DNA of 64,000 nucleotides from Lineus longissimus. Lineage: Eukaryota; Nemertea; Pilidiophora; Heteronemertea; Lineidae. This document shows positions 20,693 through 32,800 of this stretch, in pieces (positions within the stretch are counted from its first letter, which is position 1; every line of letters begins with the position of its first letter). The notes beneath the pieces were generated by a model. That model saw only the letters and a program-made list of their open reading frames with translations, ran no database searches and was not told the DNA's origin. The stretch covers positions 21,578,599-21,642,598 of the forward strand of contig NC_088309.1 in the NCBI RefSeq assembly GCF_910592395.1, given 5' to 3'. The position numbers and the translations under genes are program-made.

Positions 20693-23341
20693 CTCATTAG
20701 ATCAATCTGCAGAGGAGCTGTTCCCATAATAAGATGTGTTTGCCAGTCAATTGGCCCTGACCCTGTTCATGACCTCTTATTGAAGAGAAAGTCATTTTCA
20801 GAATATTTGAACAGCGGGCAAAGAGCAATTATTGGCCAGGACAAGAACAGGCAATAATTGAAATGAACAACCAGAACTATGACATACTGAATGATTGATT
20901 TGATATTTTTATTAAAAATATATTGATTTCGTTCATTAGTATAAAACTTTCCAGCAAAATCATGGATTCTATCAACATACACCATGCAAGCACTAACCAA
21001 TCACTTAACAATCATGGAATAAAATGTGACTCTTGCAACTACTTTTGGTTTCATTCGTTGGAGTTATGGAAATTGCTGGATGGCAGTTAGAAATAAAAAA
21101 TTGTTCAAGAAACCCCGCCCTTCAGGTTCTATTCGTTCATCTGAAGATAATTTTTCACCCATTTCAGCCATTTTCGTATAAAATCAACCTGTTGTGGTTG
21201 GCTTTCATATGAAAATATGAAAATGTTCTACTTTTTCCATTTTTAAATTCATTGGACAGAAATGCATTTTTCACAAAAGTTCATAGCCTTTCTGAAATCT
21301 CTTAAATTTTACATAATGCAGCACAACAAAGACTGAGAAGCATTGATAATAGTGATACAAATAAGAGTATATATGCAACTAAGTATCAAGAAATGTTCAT
21401 CAGGAAAACGCCATGACCATGTCATAAAGTCTTTATACTCCACTTCATGAAAAAAAGGCACTGCACGATAAAACAAAGCTGAAAATTGTTGGGAAAAGCT
21501 GTCAGTATTTCACTCGCTTGTTCTTGGTTGTTGGCAAAGTAAGTATTTTTAGATACTTTGGACTTTGAAGTTTTAGATGAAATATAACATTTAATTCAAA
21601 CATTTCATTTTCTGGGTGAAATTACCGAAAATTAAAGTGCCATTTTTTATGCAATGGAGTATAGTAAAGGGCGCAACTGCCAGCTTTATATTTCAGCCCT
21701 CAAGGAGGGTTGATGAATTCCACCAAGAATTCCCTACAGTTTGGAAAACGAAGTTGCAATATTTATGAGTTAAAGTTGATCTTTTATGGCTTTTATGGTC
21801 ATCCTGTACAAGGAAATAAAGAAACTGAAAACTATTCACAAACATTTGGCATCACCATTGCAAAATCTTGATATATGATAATATGATAGCACCTTATTCA
21901 TCAACTAACATAAGCAGTTCTACCGAGTCGAGACTTAAAAATTTCCTTGGTGATTTTTTCATCAATCATATGTCAATAAGGCCAATATGTGCGCAAGAGA
22001 CCTTATATGTGTACATGTGAAGAGATTCATCGCAAAATGAGATTTGTTCGTTTTCGCTTCAATGTTAGGAACTTTGTGAAAAAGTGCTTTGGAAAATTTT
22101 GGACATTTTTGTCAAAAAAGTTTTACTGTGGGCCCGAATGCTGTGAAATTTAAGGACAGATCATTTATCACATGGACAATGCCATGACACATATCGCATT
22201 TGAGATGAACCTCCTCATATATACCAGCAAATTCCTTAAATGCAGTAGCAATTGCCAACTAAGTCATTCATACAGAGCATTTTCAGTGTCGGTGAAGTTG
22301 TAAATTTATTGAAAACAAGAATACTAATTCGAGCATCTCGGGCAAGCACAATGAATGCAATTCAAGCAGAATGGCAATATGAAATGAAGGTACGCTGAGT
22401 GATAATACCGTTCTGATACAAAACAGATTGTCAAAGCAGAGTTTCACTCATACTGTCAACCAAATAGCATTCAAAAGACATATTGCTTTTACTTGTTTCA
22501 AGCAGGCCAACTGGAGATGACACTTTGCTCAAAACCTCGGCTCCAGTCTACATGTAGCTCTACACTTGCAGTGTTTGGTGAGACAACCAATTCCTCCAAT
22601 TCGGTATCAATTTCTTAAACATTACAATATCTGGTTGATGTAATTAATTATATCTTTTGAGGAACCATACATCTTCTAGACCGTCCTTAGGCTTTTTGTT
22701 ACTAAAGGTTCACAGTATTAAGTCAACAGTGAATTCATCTTGGCAGTGAGGAAGAGGACATGACATAAACAGATGACAGGCTTCTACAATCTGTGGAAGG
22801 AGGGGCTATCACTAACATAGGGACCGTCAATTTTTAAACTGTGTATGCACAACACCAACCTTGAGCTTAGGCTACAGTAATCCCCATCTACTAAGGATGC
22901 TCTTGGGACAGACAAATGCTGTCCTTATATGAGAGGTGTCCTGATCAAAAGGGTTAAATTCTCTTGAAAATACCATTTTGGTACCAAATGAATGTTCTCA
23001 ATATAGAGGGTGTCCTTAATAGAGAGGTGTTCACTAAGGGAGGTTCCACTGTAGCTAAGTAAACCTTAGTATAAAACAGCAGATATCCAAAATGTCTTTG
23101 GTGCGGGTGGCAATGTGGGAATGCTGCAACCTTGTGATGCTCGAGGTCAGGCTATAAACCAACCCATGTTTCTCTCAAGAGGGCTGTGAGCAAATATTTG
23201 GCATCCCGACTGGCAGGGGAAGAGTTAAAATAACAAGCAAAAGAGCAGCTATAACTCAAACGCTATCTGCATACATATTAAATTGACAGCCCCCTATCAC
23301 AATTTCTCTGATATAAGCAATTATTACAAGAGTATTGAACA
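20693..23341. other. Spacer / likely 3' UTR of the convertase longer-tail isoform
   Basis: No gene is seen. TTTATT at 22305-22310 is AATAAA on the minus strand, about 1 kb past the stop of alternative last exon B, and may be its poly(A) signal. A short repeat at 22571-22611 (TGTTTGGTGAGACAACCAAT) recurs at 63499-63540. The dispersed repeat at 22865-23053 is related to 10895-11050. Confidence 0.4.
22865..23053 (+). repeat. Dispersed ~160-bp repeat, plus-strand copy
   Basis: CTTGGGACAGACAAATGCTG starts the copy and CTAAGGGAGGTTCCACTGTA ends it. It matches the minus-strand copy at 10895-11050 and partly 52540-52625. Confidence 0.7.
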
Positions 23342-23838
23342 TCATTTGATATGGTTCGTGACATCATCGCTATAACTATTTTCGCTCAAATCAACATGAT
23401 TTGCTCCTAAATGATTCCCATTGCGTTTGTTATTATGATTTCTCGAGTCGTCCCTATGATGATTATTTGAGGAGAGTTCCTCTGTATGATTTGGACTACT
23501 TTTTACAGAATATAAATCTTCTTCATCTTCATCCTCAAAGTCCTCCCTATTTAGAAGGATTCGATCAGTTTTATGATCATAAACAGTGGGCAGTTTTTGA
23601 TATGCAACTTTTTGCGTGAAACATAAATTTCCATTGGTGTATGCCTGAAGTAGGCCAAAAGTAACGAAGAATAACACAACAATGAATATACAACTTAAGG
23701 TTGCCAAGGTTACCAACCCAAAGGTTGAGGCCGCGACAGAGGACAAGGTTACATGTTGAAAACTCAAACCTCCACTATCTTTAAAACTGTTTGTATCTGA
23801 TCCTGGTCGTTCTATATTTCTGTCATCAACACATATAC
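23342..23838 (-). CDS. Convertase alternative last exon B: membrane span and long acidic tail
   Basis: It begins after TATTCTCCAG and reads in phase 1 from exon 25777-25942 ([13 protein letters not shown]). The membrane span is [20 protein letters not shown]. The cytoplasmic tail of about 100 residues contains YQKLP (a YxxPhi motif), a dileucine-like DRILLN and the acidic cluster [13 protein letters not shown]. It ends in Asn/His-rich sequence with stop TGA at 23342-23344. Acidic clusters and tyrosine motifs control TGN retention and endosomal cycling of furin and PC5B, so this isoform should recycle through the TGN. Confidence 0.88.
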
Positions 23839-26800
23839 CTGGAGAATACAAAACATTGAAAATGTAATATTGAGGATGGCTAAACATGGTCAATAGTGTT
23901 AATCGCTATAAAATGACTCGAATACAAATGGTTGCTACGGTAAATTGAGAACAACCAATTTAAAAGTTTTAAAACTTAATCATGCATATAAATCTGGCAT
24001 TTTAAATCACCATGCAATATTTATGGCACTGCACAACCAGCTCAGCTCATTGTTATCTTGCGTGGGTTTTAATCGTAACCCTTTCCGGTATGGCTGATAT
24101 ATGGCCTGATTGTCAGCTAAGTTTGATTTTTATAAAGTATATTTAAACATCACTCCACTGCATGACAATGAGGTTGCAACTGGTTTGTTAGGTGCAATAT
24201 TTGTGTCAATCACCTGGTGACTTCTCGTGCAATATGCATCTATGAAGTTCATAACAGATGTGCATGCTATGGGTGGAGAGCAGTATAGATCCACCTCAAT
24301 AGGGGGAACATGGGAATGACACGAGGTGTCCTTCCTTATCAGGGATGCAAAATTGTATGGAAAGGACCAATAGGGGAAAATAACTGGTGAGTGTAGTACA
24401 CAGTGTCCTCTCATGCAGGATAGGTGATCTTTTGAGTGATGTTGCATTGCAGAGACAATAGACTCTCTTTTGAGGGATCGTTCAACATTTTTACAAGAGT
24501 ACTCTTTCTTCGACTCACTCTAACGAACAGTAAAAGATGATGATTTCCACATCAAAGATGTTCATAATTCATGCACCAGAGTGAAAAGCTCCCTCCCCCA
24601 AGCATATCCTCCATACTCATGAGGAAAAACATTGAAACCATCCCTTAAAGAGCAGTTTTATTTGATACACTCAAAACAGAAATGTTTGTGGATTCAAAAT
24701 GCATGGCAGTTTCAGGAAAGGCTGATTCAGATTTACTAAAGCAAGGAGACGCTTGGGAACGAGTGTATAAAACACCTATCCCAATGCAAAGAAGAACAAT
24801 GATGAAACCAAAGACAGCAAAGAGGACAACACCATAAGTGGAGGTTGCTACAGCCATAAATGTCAGGTCATCGCATGGCACAGTGTGCCTATTGACACTA
24901 TCGGTTTCTGAGACATTTTTGTCAAACCTGACATTTTCACCATCACTGACACATCGACCTGGAGAGAAAACAAAGTCAGATAAGAGATATGTGCAACCCA
25001 CTTGCTTGTTCCCCTCGGCTAGATGACCTCCCTGTCCTCGAAGGTGATATTCGCACTCACAAAAATGATAGGAACAAAACAACGGTGCCAGTGTACAACA
25101 ACTTAGGACAAAGAGCATGCAGATAACAGAACGTTGGAATAGGCGTAAAAAGGTGTGTGTGTGTGTCGACATGGGGGGGGGGATCTCGCGGTCTGGGCAG
25201 TAAGACCATAACATAAAATCTGTTGCAAACTTTTCACACTGTTTACAGTCACAGATGTGTTTCAAGGTCTCATTCAATTCTGTGGGGGATCAGTGGCAGA
25301 GTGGTTCGAGTGCCGGGCTTATAACCAGGAGGTCGTAGGTTCGACACACGGACGAATCAACACTGTTTCATGTTTGTGTCCCTGGGCAAGGCACTTAACC
25401 CTACTTGCTTCTTTCCACCCAGGAATAAATGGGTACCAGGCTTGCCTGGGAAGTTAGCCTGCGATATACCAGCATCTTATCCAAGGGGAGTAACACTCCT
25501 AGTCGCTTAATGCTACGGAAACCGAGATAAGCTCCGGCCGCATGATCCGTTTGTTGCTCGGGCTATAGCCCAGCTGACTTTAACTTTAACATTCAAGTCT
25601 GTGCAGCATGATGCAGGGGCAGAATACGACTCGCTTTGAGAGGTTGGAGAAACTATGGTGCAGTAAGAGGCGAGGGGCACAATTAACACAATGTGGAGAA
25701 ACTGAGTTAGGCAAATTAGAAAAATGGGGAAAAAAGAGTGTGAAAATGTCCTGAACAGAACGAGTGATAAACTAACCTGTTTCAAGGTGGCAGGTACAGC
25801 AATCTTTCCTGTGTGTCTCGGAACAGCAGAGAGTACATTCACTATTCTGTTTGTTTTGGATGTAAGGTTTCTCACAAGACGTGCAGTTTGTCGGTCCCGG
25901 GCCGCGACACGTGCGGCAGGTTTTGTTACATAGCTGACACTCCTGAAAGTAAAAACACTTGAACTTTCAGAGAGTGCGACATTACCCTGAACTAGGGGGC
26001 CGAGACCTCTTCTGTCATTTATTGTAAACTGTTACCTCAAGAATATTACATGTTAGCACCCCTAACTCTAACTGTCAAATAAGATGAACTTTGATCAGAA
26101 ATACATCAGATCTAGACTTACCCTCTTGGCAACATTGAAGAAACTGCCAACAGCACATGTTGGGGCCTTCATACAAAAACCTCGGTAGACAATGTAACCT
26201 TCCTCGCAGGTCAAGCAATTACTTGGACCGCCATCTGAAACAGGCCAACGTCATTTAGCAACAAATCACCGACGACCTGCACATATCAAGCCGATAGAGT
26301 CTACCTCTGTTTCTGGCCCATATTCTGGTGCTTTCAGGTTGCTGGACAAGGTCTTCGGACGATAAGGCCATGGAGATGGCTCACTTGGGTGTCTCCACTT
26401 TCGATCCTTGTTCTTGTCTAACTTTTCATTGGTGTTCATCTTGGTGGTTCCATATGATGCCTCCAGGTGGCATATACTGATATAGGATCGCTGCCATCCA
26501 TTCGGAGGCTAATAAACCTACCACATTTGGACTTGGATGATGCATCATAATAATATAATGAGTCTTTTATATAGCGCAATTCCGTGACACTAAAGTTCTC
26601 GCTCAAGGCGCTTTGGGATATCATATTATTACCCCGGTCTCCACAGAAATCAATCAGGGGTTTCAAGGAGCAACCAGAAGGTGCTCACTTGAACTCGACC
26701 AGTAGGGGAACTAAGCAGTGACTCGGCCGGGAGTCGAACCCACGACCTCCTGATCATGAGGCCGACTCTCTTCCACTGCGCTACCTCTGCCCAATGCATC

Positions 26801-29800
26801 ATGTCAGAGTTGTTCATTAAAGTTTATCCCTCAGAAGCAATTTATAATGCCTACCTGTGCATGTTTTACATGTATGATGACATCGGCCACATTCACCATG
26901 GGACATGTAATAACCTGTCGGGCACGATGAGGACTGACATCGTCCATTGTAGAGGAGCACAGGCATGGGGCACTTTATGCAGTCTCCCATACCGGGGCCC
27001 GTACACTCTAAACAACTGGCATCACATGATGTACACTTATTGCTTTGATCCTTGAATTGACTGAAAAGAAATTGTAGCTCTATACAAAGAACTTCTCCAA
27101 AAGCATGCTAGCTCTGGACTGACAAATGCTGGGAATTATCCTAACAATGCTGGTACCAATATGGTGTCCTTGGGTTCTACTCTCCTTGAAATTGCTTACA
27201 CCATGAAATAATACTATGAAATAATACAATTCTAATGTATAATGAAAACCGTATGTATAAATTACCAATTTGACAACCTATGTCTATGAGACTGTATTTT
27301 CAAGAGAGCTACCTTCTGTAAGTTCTCAGCAAACTTCACCATTTATGACAGTACCAAAATGAGCAATTCCATGCTTACCCTTCAAATACAATTCATGTAT
27401 AATGAAAAGCGTATGTATAAATTACATATTTGACAACCTATGTCAATGAGACTGTATTTTCAAGAGAGCTACCTTCTGTAAGTTCTCAGCAAACTTCACC
27501 ATTTATGACAATACCAAAATGAGCAATTCCATGCTTACCCTTCAGGACATGTTGTGCTGCATTCACCATTCACTAGCACCATGCCATGTTCACACGCTGT
27601 GCAGTCCTTTGCCCCTCCACCTTTACACAAACGGCAATTACGATGGCATTCTCGGCATTCCTTGGTTGTTGATGCATCAATGGCACTGGCAACGTAGGTA
27701 TAGTAACCTGCTCTACACTTGGTAACACACTGATTTTCATAGAAAATCCTAAAATGAAAGGAAAAAAAATCACAAATGAATCATTTAACCTGGGGGTACA
27801 GTCTATTTCTATGTTGTTTGTTCCATTGAAGTACTGTAGAGCCTCCTACTCTGTGGACTAACATTTCTGTCCTTCTCGTGTTCATGAAGACAGTGGTCTG
27901 ATCACACAGGCCAATAAACAAAGAAATGCCAGATTCTGGACCAAAATCAGTCCTATGAATTATAACTCTTCTGTATAAGCCCATACTCAAAGAGAAGTCA
28001 AAATTGTTTCGATTGGGACCTGTGATTGGGAACAGATTGGATCCCAACGTTATCAATGATCAAGGGGTACAAGGACCTGCCTATTAGCATCCTAATTTGG
28101 CCCTTAAGAGAAAGGCGTGGTGTTTCCCAAGTGAAGGTCTTACCTTTCAGAGGTGCAAGAGATACAGTCACCATCACTTTCTCCAGAACAAGTCTTGCAC
28201 GTTTGATGACATTTCTTACAGTAACCATCCTTAGTCTTAAATTCATCCTCATCACATGCAACATCCTTATTGGTACAGCCGTTATTCACCAGCCTGAAGT
28301 CATCAGAACACCTTGTGCACTGATTTGCCTGGGGGCCAAGGCAGCGCAGACAGCTAGGGTCACAACTGGAAATGAAGACAATGAGAGTAGAATTGATAAT
28401 GACCTAGCCGCCACTCTTGTATCTTCAGGGCTCATGAGGAGGTCAGTTTTGTTACTAGAAAACAACGAACCACGTGAAATGACCATGACAAAACAGCTTT
28501 TTCAAGGCTATTTCTGTAAGCAATGCATGTTTGATGAGGCCTCTTACCTGTTACACTCCCAAAGTTGAGTGTCGGCGTAGAAAAATAAGCCACATTCATG
28601 GATGCATGTTCCGTTTTTGAAGAATACACCACCAGGACACCGGACACAATCATACATGGATGGGCCACTACAGGAATCACATGATATATGACACATCTGA
28701 CATCTGGAAAGAGATGAATGAAGTCTACAGATATTAAGCGATAAATTCTGTCTATCACCAAATTTCGCATTTCTTAGCAATTTGCAATAATCTCTGTGAC
28801 AAAAACGTTAAGCAACTTGAATTTTGGCAGAGAAATCTTTGCTCTCAATTTGTCGCAAGTGCGCACATGGTTCCTGGCAGTTACATGTACAACACTTACA
28901 TTCCAGTTTGATCTTTATATTGGTTTGGCTTGCACTCGAGGAGGCACTTGTGGTTTCTCAACGTCATTCCTTCACTGCAAGCAGTACAAACATCGCCTTC
29001 ACTGCTACACGTAACGCAGTTATCATCACAGGGAAAACATAGGCCATCAGCTACAAAGAATACAACATCAACATCACAGCTCACAATACATCAAAACTAT
29101 TCACGCTTTTATGAAGAATACTTGTAATGCTACCACAACCCAGGCCCCTAACTGGCATATTAGTCAATGACCAATTGGACACCCCAACCACTATCTAAAG
29201 CCCCCATTTTAAGGACACTGATTTTCATTGAATATTACTGTAATCAGGCCATTTTCCTATTTATGACCCGCTCTACCAAAACTAGGCGCTTGTCGCATCT
29301 GAACTTGATAGGTTGATACGGACTTGTTGTTCATTTCCCTATTGTAGACCTTTTGTGAAATGTGACCAAATCAGTTTGTAATAGATTTCACAAAAGGTCT
29401 ACAATAGGGAAATGAACAACAAATCCGTATCAACCTGTCAAGTTCAGATGCGACAAGCGCCTAGTTTTGATAGAGCGAGTCACATTTAGGACAGCCAGAC
29501 CGGAGTCGAAAGTACTTTAAAAAGGGTCAAGACAAGGCCTACCTTGATCAGCATAGTATCCATCAGGACACTGAGCGACACAAACTTGCTGATCTTGTAC
29601 GAGGAAGTAACCTTGCTGACAGGTGAGACAGCCCTCGGGACCTTTCTGCTCACACGTACTGCAGGTCGAATGGCACTTATGGCACACGTTTGTCTCATCG
29701 GCATACTCTCCAGAATGACAGCTTAACACGCATGGTCTACAAAAAGAATGGGGAAAGAATTGTAACTTAAGGCGTTGTTCAGACAGCTGTTGCCTTTGGC

Positions 29801-32800
29801 CACTTGAGTAACTCCAGTCACTGCAACATACATGGATTGTGTTACGTTTAACAGTTTATATTCATTCAGTCATCGTCGGGCCCTATTGCATGGTAGACAG
29901 CAGTGTTAACCACTAGGTTATGAGGCTCTTTATTTTCAAATTCTTTTATTTGGGCAGGTATCCTCCATATCTCAGTACACCTTGGTACATGAGACAAGAT
30001 TAGGATATGATGAAATCAGACGATCCTGCTGGGCCGAGGAACATTCTTTTAATTAGTAGCAGAGAAAACTACACTGCCAACTTCATTTGCCCACAACTCC
30101 AAAACCCACTTGGAACTTCTTTTCAAAGGAAATCTTACCCGTGTTGGCCTCTCCTGTAGTGCAGGCACTCCTGGCAGTCTTCAGGCTTAGGACCCACACA
30201 CCCACTGCGACACTGAGGATCACACACTTCACCAGGCTAGAAGAGAAACAAAACATATACAGATCTTATCGTTAATTGACAGCATCACAGTGATGGAGTC
30301 AGGTTTCTGAAAAGGCTGTAAGGATAGACTCCTAATTGCCACCCCTCATCATGCAGTTGCAAGTGGAGGAGACTGCTCCTTAAGGCAACCCGTCAGGGAG
30401 GAGGAAACCTCGGATATAAGAATCCACAAAAGTCGGCAGGTGCCAGCACATGTGGGCAGTCAAAGAGGCTAAAAATCGGAACCCCATGCATTTCAACATC
30501 ATGGTTAAACACTATCATCATGCAGTTCCAAACTTTAAAATCATTAGCACTGTCTTCAAGATATCTTTTGTAACATTCATAACCCTTGGGCAAGGAATAT
30601 CATTGGAATTCAACTCTATCCTTTCCCCGAGTCCCAAGCAAAGATCCCTTTTTACCAAAGATCTGATCACATCAAACAGTATACCAATGACATAAATTTT
30701 TTGTAAGAACATTTGCAATTTGCTAATAGCAGAGTTAAAGGAGAAGTCATTCTAACTAAAAGAAGGCATTCATAAACTTTAAGAAGGGAAAGTATTAAAC
30801 TATGATGCGCACTGAGTTAAAAGTATCCTCAACAAAAATTTAAACATGCAGGAGAAAGTTAATGAGTTTCATTCCTCCATGCAATATTTATCATTTTCAT
30901 TACCATTATGAACTGTATCAACGTCAAATCTCTTTAATCAGCATGCTTTTTAAAAGAAAAGTGTTGCTGTAGTTTAACACAATATACCTGCTTTTATTAT
31001 ATCAAAGATTGATTAGTGGGGGAGGAGGCAGAGTAAAGCTCAAACAGTACCATGGTTAACGCTATATGATTATGACGACTATGTTTGCTAATGGGGGCAA
31101 GAGAAGCGGCGGTAACATACACCGTGCATGTCGCATTCACTACAGGCTCACCTACCTTGGTTGGCGAAGTGGTAACCTTTAAGGATATTTTGGATAATTT
31201 GTTAGGAACGGCTAGCCTCTCACTCAAGATTCTTTTGCACATGAAACTAAGAATGTCCAGGGCCTCAAATTATATATCAAAACTGAAATCAATCATGACA
31301 CAAATGGCACATAACATGCTTTCGAACAAATGGTTTTTGTCAAAATTCTTAAACCCAGCAATGAAGGATTTTATCCATAGTGATAATTATTGCAGGTCAC
31401 TACACTAAAAGTCACCAGTCTACACGGCACTTAGGCATTTTGTGATGATAAAATGATGATGACATACTTGCTCCGGTCCAGCCTGTTCATAATTATAGCT
31501 ATAATCAGGATCATAGTAGCTACTGGTGGTCCGAGTTACATCACTCGTCTGTGCCTTGGTGCTCAATGGCTGCTGCGAAGAGCCGCGACCATGATTCTGC
31601 TGACCATTCTTAGGCGGTTCCGTGGTGGCTTTCCTCCTCTTTACTCTAACGGGTTGCTCGGCCGTACCATACATGATGAGTTGCCACGACACCAGAGAAC
31701 CTAGAACCCAAAAATATTATCAATATTCTAACTTTCATGCAAGTAAAAAGTTCTTTGGTGCAAGGTATTGTGTGTTTTGTAACATCACATAGACCCCTGA
31801 CAAAAAGATCATGACACCATTACGTTGGCCAATTCAAACAATACAGAGGATAAAAGGTATATCACGTATAGTCATTTTGTTGTCTTCAGTTTTTTAGTTT
31901 AACAATGTTCCCAGCTAAAAGATGTGGGGACAGACTGATAGTGGGACAACCATTGAAAGGTGAACATAAGCTGACTGAGTACAGTGAAAAAACAGCTTTA
32001 CAAAAAGCTGCCAACTTCAGTGAGCCAAAAATGGAAAAATTTGTTCCATCTCAATATGTTCCTAAGACTCACCAGTGTTTGTGGCAGGGCCTCCATTCTC
32101 TACGACAAACTTCCATTCACCCACAGGACTCTCACCCCAAAAGTGGACGGACATGAACGGCCAGTCTTCAAACTTATCACTTTTGTAATCACTTGGCCGC
32201 TTTGGTAGCAGCGTTGAACGTGTTCCGTTGGGGGAGACAAGATGGAGGATCAGGTCGCCACGGTGATCGTAACTTATGGACGCGCGGACTTGCACATGTT
32301 CAAGGTGTCGTATGGTATGTTTGTGGTCACCAAGGCAACCCGTGGTCGTGACAGTCACCTCTATCCCTCTACCTTCGATGGCCCTGAAAATATAATGAGG
32401 GGAAAACAATTTCAATTTATAAGAATTTGACCTTGGAACATGAAACCATGTTACTAAGAATTTATCACTAATTCTTGTTGTAACATAACTTCATCCTGAG
32501 ATTAAAATGTAAAACTTTATAGACAACTGAGCACAAGGTAACGATTAAAATGTCAGAGACTGAATAAGATAAAGAAATATTTGAATATTTAGCAAATAGA
32601 AAACTCACTTGTAATCACCATCTTTGGATGTCTCACACATGTGTTGTTCAGGGACAGGTGTCCAGACTTCAGCCATACGGACCATGGCGTCAGCATCCAT
32701 CAGACCATAACCATACTTCAAACTAACTGAAAAAGGCATTGAAAAAGATTTTTCTTTGTTCAGCTGGTGTATGGGACACAGACATTTTTCAAATACATGT

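Noticed and set aside
24959-25277. Upstream part of the long frame that contains last exon A, as extra coding sequence
   Set aside because: It precedes a strong splice acceptor that joins the upstream exon in phase, and its codons show no furin-repeat pattern.
25286-25360. Functional tRNA gene
   Set aside because: The A and B boxes are present but the B box is degenerate and the acceptor stem does not close; a long SINE body and target duplications follow.
26718-26792. Functional tRNA-Met on the minus strand
   Set aside because: It is the head of a SINE with a 9-bp target duplication and a non-tRNA body.
28026-28568. 180-codon plus-strand open frame
   Set aside because: It lies antisense to two convertase cysteine-rich exons, whose regular Cys codons keep the opposite strand open. 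No family resemblance.
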